Assembly: GCF_029953285.1 (NCBI RefSeq)
Contig: NZ_JASAOI010000065.1
Span: 1 to 64,000, forward strand
DNA: 64,000 bases
Direction of reading: 5' to 3'
DNA from: Yinghuangia seranimata
GTDB taxonomy: Bacteria; Actinomycetota; Actinomycetes; Streptomycetales; Streptomycetaceae
Shown here: one piece after another, positions 49,926 to 60,393 of the stretch
Numbering within the stretch: position 1 is the first letter of the stretch
Layout of the letters: each line of letters starts with the position of its first letter
Position numbers and translations under genes: made by a program
Notes under the pieces: model-generated
What the model was told of the DNA's origin: nothing
What the model saw: the letters and a program-made list of their open reading frames with translations, nothing else
The model's database searches: none

Positions 49926-51121
49926 CCGTCCGCGCGCTCACCCCGTGACCGGGCCCGCCACACGCGGGCCCGGCGGAAGAGCACGGACCGGAACTCCATG
50001 GCGGGCCGCTCCACCAGCCGCCAGGACAGCATCGCGAGCGGGAGGGTGACGACGGTCGCGAGCAGCATCAGCAGGTACATGTCGCGCACGCCGTACCAGA
50101 CCAGCAGCTGCTCGACCGGGAAGCCGTACAGGTAGACGCCGTAGCTGGCCAGCCCGACCGTGGCCGGCAGCGGGATCCGCCGCGGCAGCAGGGCGCCGGC
50201 CGCCAGCGGGAGGTACGCGAGCGTGACCCCGCGCGTGACCTCGACGAGCGGGCTGCCGAAGAAGACCACCTCGACGCCGACGCAGGCCGCGACGCCCCAC
50301 CACGAGAGACGGACCCTGTCGCGGTACAGGTACAGCGCCATGCCGTACAGGTAGATCGGCACCATCTGCAGCAGCGCCTTCGTCGGCATGAGCAGCAGGG
50401 ACGGCCCCGGATTCCACTGGTCCGTCATGAAGCGCGCGAGCGCCGTCGAGCACAGGAGCGCCGCGGCCACGGTCATCCAGCGGTGCCGCAGGCCGCCGAC
50501 GACACCGAGCACGACGACGAGCCCGTAGCCGAACACCTCGACGGGCAGGCTCCACAGCGACCCGTTCACCGCGCCGACGTTCGGGCTGCCCTCGAAGACC
50601 CCGGGCAGGAAGTACGCCGTCGGGAAGACCATGAGGTTGTCGGTGAGGTAGTCCCACGTGAGCGGGTGCGCGAAGTACGCGCCGACGGGCAGCGACGTCA
50701 CCCACGGGCCGAGCGCGAACACGGTGAGCAGGAGCAGGACCACGAGCGCCGGATAGATGCGCAGGAACCGGCGCACGAGGTAGCGCCACACCGACGGGTC
50801 GCGCTCCCAGCTCCGGCAGACGAAGTAGCCGCTGATCGCCATGAACGCCGACACCGCCCATGCGCCGAGGTTGATGCCGAGCCACTCCTGGGGCAGCAGT
50901 CCGAGGCCGTTGCCGGTGAGCGGCACGGCGTGGTCGACGAGCACGGCCGTCGCGGCGGCCATACGCACGAGCGCGAAGCCGTCGGTGCCGGCGGGTCCGG
51001 CGGGTCCGGCGGGTCCGGCGGCGTTCCGCCGCGCCGTGCCGTCTTCCGGCGCGGGCTGCGGACCGCTGCTGCCCCCGGGCTCGGCGTTCTTCGGCAAGGC
51101 TCCCCCAACGACGGCGTTCAC
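49862..51121 (-). CDS. Membrane acyltransferase (OafA/YrhL, acyltransferase-3 family)
   Basis: A 419-residue integral membrane protein. GTG 51121 has GGAAG 7 nt upstream; a GTG at 51157 is an alternative. A Pro/Gly/Ala-rich cytoplasmic start with three GPA repeats is followed by about ten membrane helices. The conserved acyltransferase-3 pieces are VLVDHAVPLTGNG (active-site-type His), FMAISGYFVCRSWERDPSVW, RRFLRIYPALVV and NGSLWSLPVEVFGYG. Such enzymes O-acetylate polysaccharides or antibiotics at the membrane. The protein ends in a 30-residue basic tail, and its gene overlaps the 3' end of the convergent LacI gene by 64 bp. Confidence 0.92.
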   Translation of the reverse strand: MNAVVGGALPKNAEPGGSSGPQPAPEDGTARRNAAGPAGPAGPAGTDGFALVRMAAATAVLVDHAVPLTGNGLGLLPQEWLGINLGAWAVSAFMAISGYFVCRSWERDPSVWRYLVRRFLRIYPALVVLLLLTVFALGPWVTSLPVGAYFAHPLTWDYLTDNLMVFPTAYFLPGVFEGSPNVGAVNGSLWSLPVEVFGYGLVVVLGVVGGLRHRWMTVAAALLCSTALARFMTDQWNPGPSLLLMPTKALLQMVPIYLYGMALYLYRDRVRLSWWGVAACVGVEVVFFGSPLVEVTRGVTLAYLPLAAGALLPRRIPLPATVGLASYGVYLYGFPVEQLLVWYGVRDMYLLMLLATVVTLPLAMLSWRLVERPAMEFRSVLFRRARVWRARSRGERADGQPAAGLGTAPVEPRTTSSGR

Positions 51122-51373
51122 CAGGCTGCTTCCCGTTGGCACCGACGACCCGACCACCGGTCACCCGGACGGCGCACAGCGCGGCCACAAGGTCCCTTCG
51201 GCGCCGATCCGGCGGACCTTCGGCCGTCGCGGGCGGGACGGAGGTCCCCGCGGCCGGGGGCGGGAGGGCGGTGGCCCGGCCGACACTGACGGAATCCTTA
51301 CTAACCGGGACTAAACCGGGCGTAGAGGAGGGTGAAGGCAAGAGGTCACAACACCGAGTCCAGGAGGACGACC

Positions 51374-52774
51374 ATGCAGAACCACGAGACCGACGCGGGC
51401 GGCGGGAACGAGGCGGGGCGGCAGGGGTACGGCGGGGCCGAGCCCCCGCAGGGCCCGCCGCCGCGGCCCGAGACGCCGCCGCCGGTGCCGCCCGCACCGC
51501 CTGGCGCGACGTGGGGCGGCCCCACGCCCCCGCCGCCCGGCGCGGGCGAGGCTCCCGCCGAGGGGCGGCCGCAGCCCGGAGCCGGATGGGCTCTACCCGG
51601 AGCCGCCCCGGCACCGGCGCCGCCGGGTACCGCGCGGCGGCGCGGTGTCACGCCGCTGGTCGCCGCCGTGGCCGCGGCCGCGTTGCTGGCCGGCGGGGTC
51701 GGCGGCGGGATCGCCGGGTGGGCGATCGACCGGGACGGGTCGTCGTCGTCGTCCTCCGCCACGGCCGGGGGCGGGTCCGGCGCGAACAAGGCCGACCAGG
51801 CGGCGGCCGGGAGCCGGGCGCCGGACTCGGTCGCGGGCATCGCGGCCAGGACGATCCCCGGCACGGTCACGATCAAGGTCCAGCAGCAGGGCGGCGAGAG
51901 CACCGGCGCGGGCTTCGTGCTCGACAAGGACGGCAACATCCTCACCAACAACCACGTGGTGTCCGGAGCCGCCGCCGGAGGCAAGGTGCAGGTGATCTTC
52001 TCGGACGGCACCACGGTGACCGGCACGGTCGTCGGCACGGCGCCCGGCTACGACCTCGCGGTGGTCAAGGTCGAGGGCGTCAAGAACCTGCAGCCGCTGG
52101 CACTCGGCGACAGCGACAGCGTCGCGGTCGGCGACGCGGCGGTGGCGATCGGCGCGCCGTTCGGGCTGGACAACACCGTCACCAGCGGCATCATCAGCGC
52201 CAAGAACCGGCCGGTGGCGTCGGGCGGCGACGGGCAGCAGTCGTACATGAACGCTCTGCAGACGGACGCCCCGCTCAACCCGGGCAACTCCGGCGGCCCG
52301 CTGCTGGACGCGCAGGGCCGGGTCATCGGCGTGAACTCGGCGATCCAGTCGACCGACAACGGCGGTTCCGGCGGCGCGCAGAGCGGCGGCCAGCCCGGCA
52401 GCATCGGCCTCGGCTTCGCGATCCCGATCAACCAGGCCAAGTGGGTGGCCGACCAGCTCATCCAGGACGGGCACGCGACGTACGCGCAGCTCGGCGTGCT
52501 GCCGGACGCGTCGTACCAGGGCGCGGGCGCCCGCGTCGCGGGCGGCGGCTCGGACGGCCAGGCGCCGGTCAGCGGTCCCGCGGCGAAGGCGGGCCTCCAG
52601 TCCGGCGACGTCGTCACGAAGATCGACGGGCAGCCGGTCGCCGACTACCGCAGCCTGCTCAGCGAGGTGTGGAGCCACAAGCCGGGCGACCAGGTGAAGC
52701 TGACCTACACCCGGGGCGGCACGGAGCACACGGTCGACGTGACGCTGGGCCAGCGCGCCGGCGAGCCGTCCTGA
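51374..52774 (+). CDS. HtrA/DegP-type serine protease with PDZ domain
   Basis: A 466-residue membrane-anchored protease. ATG with AGGAGG 7 nt upstream. Residues 1-88 are a Pro/Gly-rich cytoplasmic segment, residues 93-117 one membrane helix (VTPLVAAVAAAALLAGGVGG). The protease domain (about 150-365) carries the triad His194 (ILTNNHVVSG), Asp227 (GYDLAVVKV) and Ser306 (LNPGNSGGPLL). The PDZ domain (about 370-460) has GLQSGDVVTKIDGQPVADYR. It should degrade or refold damaged exported proteins outside the membrane. Domain order and length are standard for actinobacterial HtrA proteins; the upstream region has the repeat ACTAACCGGGACTAAACCGGG near the promoter. Confidence 0.95.
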   Translation: MQNHETDAGGGNEAGRQGYGGAEPPQGPPPRPETPPPVPPAPPGATWGGPTPPPPGAGEAPAEGRPQPGAGWALPGAAPAPAPPGTARRRGVTPLVAAVAAAALLAGGVGGGIAGWAIDRDGSSSSSSATAGGGSGANKADQAAAGSRAPDSVAGIAARTIPGTVTIKVQQQGGESTGAGFVLDKDGNILTNNHVVSGAAAGGKVQVIFSDGTTVTGTVVGTAPGYDLAVVKVEGVKNLQPLALGDSDSVAVGDAAVAIGAPFGLDNTVTSGIISAKNRPVASGGDGQQSYMNALQTDAPLNPGNSGGPLLDAQGRVIGVNSAIQSTDNGGSGGAQSGGQPGSIGLGFAIPINQAKWVADQLIQDGHATYAQLGVLPDASYQGAGARVAGGGSDGQAPVSGPAAKAGLQSGDVVTKIDGQPVADYRSLLSEVWSHKPGDQVKLTYTRGGTEHTVDVTLGQRAGEPS

Positions 52775-52782
52775 CGCGTCGG

Positions 52783-53232
52783 CTACAACGGCAGTTCGGC
52801 CCAGGCGCGGGTGCCCTCGGCGGGCTGGTGCAGGAGGCCGTAGTCGCTCGCCAGGTGGGCGACCATGGCGACGCCGCGGCCGCTCTCCGCGCGGTGGTCG
52901 GGCTCGAGCCGCGGCGCGGGCGGCTTCCACGTGCCGCGGTCGGCGACCTCGACGCGCAGGTAGGGGCCGGCGTCCCGGTGTCCGGTGTGGACGCTCAGGA
53001 CCATGCCGTGCGGGGTGCGGCTGCCGCTGTGCAGCGCGGCGTTGGCGAGGTACTCGGCGGCGATGATCTCGGCGTCGGCGACCGTGTGCGGGCCCACGCG
53101 CCACCGGTTCAGGCACTCGCCGAGCAGCCGTCGGCCGCGTCTGGCCCCCTCCGGGGTGGCCGGGAGCGCCCAACACGCCTTGCTGGCGGGTGGCGCGCCG
53201 GGGAGGTATGTGGTGTACCGCCGCTTCGACAT
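52783..53232 (-). CDS. Anti-sigma-factor-type ATP-binding protein (HATPase, RsbW-like)
   Basis: A 149-residue protein with the GHKL ATPase fold of RsbW/SpoIIAB serine kinases: N-box ADAEIIAAEYLANAALHSGS (Asn in YLANA), G1-like VEVADRGTWKPPAP and a G2-like ESGRGVAMVAHLASDYG, ending WAELPL. The N-terminal 25 residues are unordered. These proteins are numerous in Streptomyces and act as regulators of sigma factors or of other kinases. No sigma or anti-anti-sigma gene is adjacent, so its partner is unknown. ATG with GGAG 8 nt upstream. It converges on the protease gene with only 8 bp between stops. Confidence 0.9.
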   Translation of the reverse strand: MSKRRYTTYLPGAPPASKACWALPATPEGARRGRRLLGECLNRWRVGPHTVADAEIIAAEYLANAALHSGSRTPHGMVLSVHTGHRDAGPYLRVEVADRGTWKPPAPRLEPDHRAESGRGVAMVAHLASDYGLLHQPAEGTRAWAELPL

Positions 53233-53466
53233 GGGGCGTTCTCCGGGTCGGATGCGATTTTTCGTCCTGCATCAGGACTACCCGCCGCCGCCCACGCACC
53301 GATGGAGCCCAAGGTCCCGCGGGCGCCGGGGATCGTCCCCCGCACGCTGCCCGTTCGTCACGTATGCACGCATTACTTCGTTTTGCGGTCCGCGACCATC
53401 CGCTCCGTCCCGCCGGTTCGTGCCCGATTCCGGGCAGGAACCTTGGCTTCGCGGCACCTCGATCTC

Positions 53467-53472
53467 TACTGT
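53467..53472 (+). promoter_or_regulatory. -10 box of the small gene before glmS (leaderless)
   Basis: TACTGT ends 8 nt before GTG 53481, with no ribosome binding site between. Confidence 0.55.
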
Positions 53473-53480
53473 CGACGCTC

Positions 53481-53756
53481 GTGGCCAACGCTTCCCATCC
53501 GTTCGAGGACCTGATCGACCATCTCAGCCGACACGGTCCGCTCACGCCCGGGGAGGCGGCGCGCGTCGTGGCGGACGTGCTGGCCTACTTCGCCGAGGAC
53601 GCCGTCGACTTCGTCCGCCGCAGGCACCGCGAGCTGCAGCGCCAAGGCCTCACCAACGAGGAGATCTTCCCCAGGGTGGGCGCCGAGCTGGAGCTGCGCC
53701 GGGTCGCCGCGCCGGAGTTCACGACGCGTCAGCTGCGCCGCATCGTCTACGGCTAA
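53481..53756 (+). CDS. Small conserved hypothetical protein upstream of glmS
   Basis: A 91-residue, highly charged, all-helical protein (FEDLIDHLSRHGPLTPGEAA, DVLAYFAEDAVDFVRRRHRE, FTTRQLRRIVYG). GTG start 8 nt behind a -10 box. glmS starts 11 bp after its stop, so they share the transcript and this could be a regulator or partner of GlmS. I recognise no domain. Confidence 0.75.
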   Translation: MANASHPFEDLIDHLSRHGPLTPGEAARVVADVLAYFAEDAVDFVRRRHRELQRQGLTNEEIFPRVGAELELRRVAAPEFTTRQLRRIVYG

Positions 53757-53767
53757 GGAGCCGCCGC

Positions 53768-55606
<1,839 letters not shown>

Positions 55607-55617
55607 CCTGACCTGCC

Positions 55618-55655
55618 CCGGGGGCGGGGCGGGTTACGACGCGTCCCGCCCCCGG
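55618..55655. terminator. Bidirectional terminator
   Basis: CCGGGGGCGGG and CCCGCCCCCGG form a perfect 11-bp stem between the convergent glmS and GlxA-type genes; the right arm lies in the last codons of the latter. Confidence 0.75.
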
Positions 55656-56581
55656 AAGGTCCGCCGGTAGGTGTCCGGCGGGACGCCGACCGCCCGGTGG
55701 AAGTGGCGGCGCAGCGTGGTGGCGGTGCCCATGCCGGTGCGCGCGGCGATGCGTTCGACGGCGGTGTCGGTGGTCTCCAGCAGCTCCTGCGCGCGCCGGA
55801 TGCGCTGCGCGTGCAGCCACCGCAGCGGGGTCACGCCGGTGCTCTGGTGGAAGTGCCGGGTCAGGTGGCGGGTGCTCATGCCGGCCCGGTCGGCGAGGTC
55901 TTGGACGGTGAGCGGTTCGTGCAGCCGGTCGAGCGCCCAGTGCTGGAGGTCGGCGATTCCGTCGCCGGTGTGCTTCGGGACGGGGGCGGCGATGAACTGC
56001 GCCTGGCCGCCCTCGCGGTGCGGCGGTACGACCAGGGTGCGGGCGAGCGCGTTGGCGACGGCGGTGCCGTGGTCGAGGCGCACCAGGTGCAGGCTGAGGT
56101 CCATGGCGGCGGCTTTTCCGGCGGCGGTCAGGATCCGGCCGTCGTCGGTGTAGAGGACGTCGGCGTCGACGCGCACCTTCGGGTAGCGCTCGGCGAGCCG
56201 GTCGGCGTGCATCCAGTGCGTGGTGGCGCGCCGTCCGTCGAGCAGGCCGGCGGCGGCGAGGACGAAGGAGCCGGTGCAGAGCGACGCGATGCGGGCGCCG
56301 CGCGCGTGGGCCGCGCGCAACGCGTCGAGCAGGTCGGCGGGCGGGCCGGCCTCGATGTCGTCGCAGGACGGGACGATCACCGTGTCGGCGCGGGCCAGCC
56401 GGTCGAGCCCGTGCGGCGCGTCGACGCTCAGCCAGCCGAGCCGGGCGCCGGGCGGGCCGCACACCGCGAAGTCGTACCACGGGTCGGCGAGGTGCGGCCG
56501 GGGCATGCCGAAGACCTCCCCGGCGATGCTCGCCTCGAAGAGCATCGCGCCGTCGTACACGGGCATCGCCACCAGGGTCAT
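55634..56581 (-). CDS. GlxA-type transcriptional regulator (DJ-1/PfpI plus AraC HTH)
   Basis: A 315-residue regulator from ATG 56581, 7 nt behind TACACT on the minus strand (leaderless); ATG 56599 would lie upstream of that box. Residues 1-175 are an amidotransferase-like DJ-1/PfpI domain (MPVYDGAMLFEASIAGEVFG, nucleophile-elbow-like IASLCTGSFVLAAAGLLDGR, TTHWMHADRLAERYPKVRVD). Residues 215-310 are a double AraC HTH (LTVQDLADRAGMSTRHLTRH, PLRWLHAQRIRRAQELLETT, AARTGMGTATTLRRHF). These regulators often control catabolism of amines or glycine betaine. Divergent from the saccharopine-dehydrogenase-like gene, which is the probable target. Confidence 0.93.
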   Translation of the reverse strand: MTLVAMPVYDGAMLFEASIAGEVFGMPRPHLADPWYDFAVCGPPGARLGWLSVDAPHGLDRLARADTVIVPSCDDIEAGPPADLLDALRAAHARGARIASLCTGSFVLAAAGLLDGRRATTHWMHADRLAERYPKVRVDADVLYTDDGRILTAAGKAAAMDLSLHLVRLDHGTAVANALARTLVVPPHREGGQAQFIAAPVPKHTGDGIADLQHWALDRLHEPLTVQDLADRAGMSTRHLTRHFHQSTGVTPLRWLHAQRIRRAQELLETTDTAVERIAARTGMGTATTLRRHFHRAVGVPPDTYRRTFRGRDAS

Positions 56582-56652
56582 GTCCGAAAGTGTACGCATG
56601 CCGTCGGTTGCGACACTCGTCCCGGCGGGGCGCCGAGCCGAAGATCGATGAC

Positions 56653-56724
56653 ATGAACACAGACACGAACACAGACATGAACGCAGACATGAACGCAGAC
56701 ACGAACAGCGGCGCGAACACCGGC
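56653..56724 (+). repeat. 12-bp tandem repeat at the 5' end of the oxidoreductase gene
   Basis: Six units of the form ATGAACGCAGAC or ACGAACACAGAC run from the first ATG. The third and fourth units are identical. Each unit is four codons, so unit number can vary without loss of frame, and ATG codons at 56653, 56677 and 56689 all start units. Confidence 0.8.
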
Positions 56725-57747
56725 GCCCCGCGGCACACCGTCGCCCTGTTCGGCGCGTACGGACACACCGCCCGCTTCCTCGTCGACACGCTGCACCGGC
56801 GCGGCTTCGGCCTCGCGCTCGGCGGACGCGACCCGGAGCGGATGCGGGCGCTGGCGGAGGCGCACCCGTACGCCCGCGTCCACGTCGCCTCGGTCGACGA
56901 CCCGGCCTCGCTGGACGCGCTCCTCGCCGGAACCTCGCTGGTGGTGAACGCCGCAGGCCCCTTCGGCGACACCACCCCGCCGCTGATCGAGGCCGCGCTG
57001 CGCGCCGGCGTCCACTACATCGACATCACCGGCGAACAGCCGGTGACCCGCCGCACGTTCGAGACCTACCGCGACCGACTCGCGGACAGCGGGCTGCTGT
57101 TCCTCCCGGCGCTCGGCTTCTTCGGCGCGCTCCCCGACCTGCTGGCCACCCTCGCGATGGGCGACTGGGCCGCGGCCGACGAGATCTCGGTGGCGTTCGC
57201 GCTGGACAGCTGGCACCCGACGGAGGGCACCCGCAAGGCGGGCGCGCGCAGCGCGGGCCACCGGGTGACGGTCAGCGGCGGCGAACTGGTGCCCTTCGAC
57301 GACCACCAGACCGACGCGCTGGACTGGGAGTTCCCCGGCGAGGCCGGCACCCAGCCGGTGCGCGCGCTGGGCACGGCCGACCAGATCGTCATCTCGCGGC
57401 ACCTGAAGGCCCCCGAGGTCCGCGCGTACATGAACGACGCGCCGCTGTCCGACCTGCGCGACGCCGGCACCCCGCCGCCCACCGCGGTCGACGAGGACGG
57501 CCGCTCCGCGCAGACCTTCCTCGTCGACGTCGTGGTGCGCCGGGGCGCCGAACGCCGCGCCGCCTCCGCGACCGGCCGTGACATCTACGCCGTCACGGCC
57601 CCCCTGGTCGCGGAGGCCGTGGCGCGCGTCCTGGACAGCCGCACCGCGCCGCACGGTACGGCCACCGGGGTCCGCGCGCCGGGAGAGGTCTTCGACGCCG
57701 AGGACTTCCTCGCCGCCGTCACCGACCTCACGTACGCCGTGCGCTGA
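56653..57747 (+). CDS. Saccharopine-dehydrogenase-like NAD(P)-binding oxidoreductase
   Basis: A 364-residue protein. The Rossmann fold starts with HTVALFGAYGHTARFLVDTL (G-x-Y-G-x-T-A-R instead of GxGxxG), then LALGGRDPERMRAL, SLVVNAAGPFGDTTPPLIEA and HYIDITGEQP, as in the trans-acting enoyl reductase/saccharopine dehydrogenase NADP-binding superfamily. The C-terminal part (about 165-364) is a beta-rich substrate domain. The first 24 residues are encoded by 12-bp tandem repeats (N-T-D-T, N-A-D-M units), leaving three possible ATG starts. Substrate unknown; the divergent GlxA-type regulator suggests inducible expression. Confidence 0.85.
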   Translation: MNTDTNTDMNADMNADTNSGANTGAPRHTVALFGAYGHTARFLVDTLHRRGFGLALGGRDPERMRALAEAHPYARVHVASVDDPASLDALLAGTSLVVNAAGPFGDTTPPLIEAALRAGVHYIDITGEQPVTRRTFETYRDRLADSGLLFLPALGFFGALPDLLATLAMGDWAAADEISVAFALDSWHPTEGTRKAGARSAGHRVTVSGGELVPFDDHQTDALDWEFPGEAGTQPVRALGTADQIVISRHLKAPEVRAYMNDAPLSDLRDAGTPPPTAVDEDGRSAQTFLVDVVVRRGAERRAASATGRDIYAVTAPLVAEAVARVLDSRTAPHGTATGVRAPGEVFDAEDFLAAVTDLTYAVR

Positions 57748-57868
57748 ACTGCGGCCCAACAGCGGGACATCTTCACGCGGTTGCGGGGGATCGCCGACCC
57801 GTACGCCGACCGCTGAGCGGCCGCGCGGCCACCGGGCCACGCGGCCACGTGACCACCCGGCCGTCCGG

Positions 57869-58891
57869 CTACTCGGCGACCTCGGTGTAGCGGCCGGCCT
57901 CCGGCGTTTCCGCATCGTCCCACGGGGTCTGCCGGTCGGACAGGTCCACCTGGACGCCGGCCGGAACGAGCGTGCGGTGCACCCGCTCCGCCGCCTCCTC
58001 GCTCACGAAGTGGTGGCGCAGCGACAACCGCTGAAGATGGGTCAGCGGCTGTCCGGCGAGCAGCGCCTCGACGCCGGTGTCCGACAGCGTGCCCATCGAC
58101 AGGTCCAGCGACGTCAGCCGCGCGACGACGGCCGCGCCGGCGACGGCGGCGCACACGTCGTCCTGGATCTCGCTGTTCATGAGCCCGAGGTGGCGCAGCG
58201 CCGGGAGGCGGGAGCCGGACAGCAGCTCGGCGAGGTCCGCGGCCGTGGCGTCGCCGCCGTACTCCTCGACGCCGAGCCACAGTTCGAGCTCCTCCACGGC
58301 CGGGAGGTCACACGCCCCGACCGCCCGCACGACCTCCGCGGGCATGCCGCCGGTCTGCAGCACCAGCCGACGCAGGCGTTCGTGGCGCAGCGGCGTCAGG
58401 ATCCTCTGCGGCTCCCGGAAGTTCCGCCGCCCGAACCGCAGTCCGACCTCCTCGAGGTCCGGGTAGACCGCGAGCAGCGCCGTGAGGTCCTCCGGCGGGA
58501 TCCACGAGATCTCGTGCTCCTCCATGACGATGTCGCCGATGAACAGGTGCCGCAGCGCCGGGAACCGGTCGGCGTGCTCCACGAGCAGCGGGACGACGGG
58601 ATCGGCGTCGTCGAGGATGTCCGTGTCCCAGTAGCCGAGGACGAGCGCACGCACCCGCGTGGTGTCGACGGCGTCCAGGAACATCGAGAACGCCTCGGCG
58701 AAGTCGATCTCGGCGTCGAAGTACGTGCCGACCTTCCACGCCACCGCGCCGGCGTCCGGCAGCCCGGCGAACAGCTCCTTGAACCGCTCGTCCCGGTCGT
58801 CGTCCTCGTCCCAGCCGTCGATCACGTCGAAGTCGAGGAACGGCCGCACGGCGAGACCGCCGAGTTCCGCCAGGTGGTCGTGGATGCTCAT
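57869..58891 (-). CDS. STM4015-type leucine-rich-repeat protein
   Basis: A 340-residue protein beginning MSIHDHLAELGGLAVRPFLD followed by FDVIDGWDEDDDRDERF. The first part and the phrase WKVGTYFDAEIDFAEAFSMF look like the STM4015 family. The rest (about 105-330) is a leucine-rich-repeat solenoid: FPALRHLFIGD, YPDLEEVGLRFGRRN, RLRRLVLQTGG, LPALRHLGLMNSEIQDDVCA, RLTSLDLSMGTLSDTGVEAL, LQRLSLRHHFVSEE. It has no export signal, so it is a cytoplasmic interaction protein. In Salmonella STM4015 lies in a cluster of unrelated metabolic genes; here it stands downstream of a repeat-family gene, separated by a terminator. Confidence 0.8.
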   Translation of the reverse strand: MSIHDHLAELGGLAVRPFLDFDVIDGWDEDDDRDERFKELFAGLPDAGAVAWKVGTYFDAEIDFAEAFSMFLDAVDTTRVRALVLGYWDTDILDDADPVVPLLVEHADRFPALRHLFIGDIVMEEHEISWIPPEDLTALLAVYPDLEEVGLRFGRRNFREPQRILTPLRHERLRRLVLQTGGMPAEVVRAVGACDLPAVEELELWLGVEEYGGDATAADLAELLSGSRLPALRHLGLMNSEIQDDVCAAVAGAAVVARLTSLDLSMGTLSDTGVEALLAGQPLTHLQRLSLRHHFVSEEAAERVHRTLVPAGVQVDLSDRQTPWDDAETPEAGRYTEVAE

Positions 58892-58973
58892 GTCGTCTGC
58901 CCCGCTGCCGTGTTCGGATGCGCCGCAGGTGGGCGGCGCCGTTCGGATGACGCGGCGCAGTCTAGGGTCTGCC

Positions 58974-59000
58974 CGGGACGGGGGCGCCGACCCCGTCCCG
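58974..59000 (-). terminator. Terminator after the fourth repeat-family gene
   Basis: CGGGACGGGG and CCCCGTCCCG form a perfect 10-bp stem with a 7-nt loop, 17 nt after the stop at 59018. Confidence 0.75.
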
Positions 59001-59017
59001 GCGGCACACCGCGCCGG

Positions 59018-60322
59018 TCAGCCTGCGGGCGGACCGGCGACCGTCGCCGAGGCGGTGGACAGGAGTTCGGGGACGCTGCCGGCGAAGTCCGGGAGCAGGC
59101 GCATCGCGACGGCCCAGGCCTCGGTGTCGGTGCCGAGGGCGGCGGCGAACAGGGCGGGCAGGTCGGCGCGCGGGGTGTCGGCGTGCCAGCGGGCCCGGCG
59201 GTCACGGTGGTCGGTGCCCGCGAGGACGAGCAGGGCGTTCGCGGCGGGGCGGGCCAGGGTCAGCACGTCGTCCGGGGACACCGCGCCGCGGACCAGCAGG
59301 GCGTCCGCGACGGCGAGTTCGGAGTCGTCGAGGGACAGCTCGGCGCCCAGCATGCCGAGCAGCAGCGGGCGCGGGCAGTCCGCGTGCCAGGCGAGCGTCT
59401 GGTACAGCGGTCGTGTCACCTCGCCGCGTTCGTGCGCCGCGACGAGCGCGTCCCACGGCAGTACGGTGCCCTCGCGCGTGAGGTCCTGGACCTCGCGCCA
59501 GGCCGGGTCGACCAGGTGCAGCAGGTGGTCGAGCAGCGCCGCGGGGTCCGCCTCCTCGGCCAGGCGGGCACGCAGCAGCGCCAGGCCGTCGGCCGCGTCG
59601 AGGGCCTCGCCGAGCAGCGCGTCGGTGTCGTCGGGGAAGCCCGCGGCGGAGCGCAGCCGCCGGGCCGCGTCGGGGCCGCCGCGCTCCCACACGGCGACCG
59701 CGATCCGCAACCGGCCTGCTTCGGTGCGGAGTTCGAGTCGGCTGACGACTGCGGTGGCGACCTTCAGGTCGCCGGACGCCACGCAGAACGGCAGCCACTT
59801 CGTGAGCCGGCGGATGTCCGCGCTCCACAGCAGGTCGAGCAGCGGCGCCCCGACGGGGCCCGTGCCGCCGTCGCGGCGGATCCCGGCGACCATTCGTACG
59901 CGTTCCTCGTCCGGCACGGCCGGGTTGACGAAGAGCCGTGCGTCGACGGCGGGTTCGTCGAGGTCGAGGAGCGTCCGCAGCTCGTCGGCGGTCAGGTCGG
60001 CGCGGCCGGCGAGGTCCGCGGGCGAGAGGGCCTCCGGTCGGGGAGGGGCGGGCGGGAGGTCGGCGATGACGCGCGGGCGCGCTTCGGCCTTCGTCGCGCC
60101 GTGTCCGCCGGAGGCTTCGTCCGCGCGCTCGGCGGCGCGCTGTGCGGCCGCCTGCCGGGCGAGCCTGTCCAGGATCGCGTCCATCGGCGACGTCCCGCCC
60201 TTGCGCGCTTTCTTCGCGCTCTCCTTGAACTCCGCCCCCAGGCGCGCGATCAGCGCCGCCGAGACGTCCCGCTTGGCGGCCCCGAGCACGATGCCCACCA
60301 GTTCCGTGTCGATCTCGTCCAT
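59018..60322 (-). CDS. LRV-like repeat protein, paralogue 4
   Basis: A 434-residue protein; ATG 60322 (MDEIDTEL) has GGGGAG 4 nt upstream, and ATG 60334 is possible. The first 100 residues are a charged helical segment and a Pro-rich linker (VIADLPPAPPRPEALSPADL). Repeat helices follow, with LLDLDEPAVDARLFVNPAVP (an LRV-type Asn-Pro box at about 150), LPWDALVAAHERGEV, WHADCPRPLLLGMLG and LTLARPAANALLVLAG. The C-terminal module DTEAWAVAMRLLPDFAGSVP then ELLSTASATV is shared with the genes at 9159, 11291 and 24627. It lies downstream of the AbiEii-type gene on the same strand (71-bp gap). Function unknown. Confidence 0.78.
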   Translation of the reverse strand: MDEIDTELVGIVLGAAKRDVSAALIARLGAEFKESAKKARKGGTSPMDAILDRLARQAAAQRAAERADEASGGHGATKAEARPRVIADLPPAPPRPEALSPADLAGRADLTADELRTLLDLDEPAVDARLFVNPAVPDEERVRMVAGIRRDGGTGPVGAPLLDLLWSADIRRLTKWLPFCVASGDLKVATAVVSRLELRTEAGRLRIAVAVWERGGPDAARRLRSAAGFPDDTDALLGEALDAADGLALLRARLAEEADPAALLDHLLHLVDPAWREVQDLTREGTVLPWDALVAAHERGEVTRPLYQTLAWHADCPRPLLLGMLGAELSLDDSELAVADALLVRGAVSPDDVLTLARPAANALLVLAGTDHRDRRARWHADTPRADLPALFAAALGTDTEAWAVAMRLLPDFAGSVPELLSTASATVAGPPAG

Positions 60323-60393
60323 TCCGCTCCCCATCAGCTCCCCCACGGACAACGCCTCGCCTGAAACTCCCCCGCCCGCCCCGCGGGCACCGG

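Noticed and set aside
57748..57816. In-frame continuation for 22 codons after the TGA of the saccharopine-dehydrogenase-like gene, together with the UCA-anticodon tRNA-like remnant, as a hint of stop-codon recoding
   Set aside because: The post-stop peptide is short, nothing resembles a SECIS element, the tRNA-like sequence does not fold properly, and UGA is the commonest normal stop throughout the window.
57578..60364. A long plus-strand open frame (about 928 codons) over the LRR and fourth repeat-family genes
   Set aside because: It lies antisense to genes with clear domain patterns, and its product is a low-complexity Arg/Gly/Val chain.
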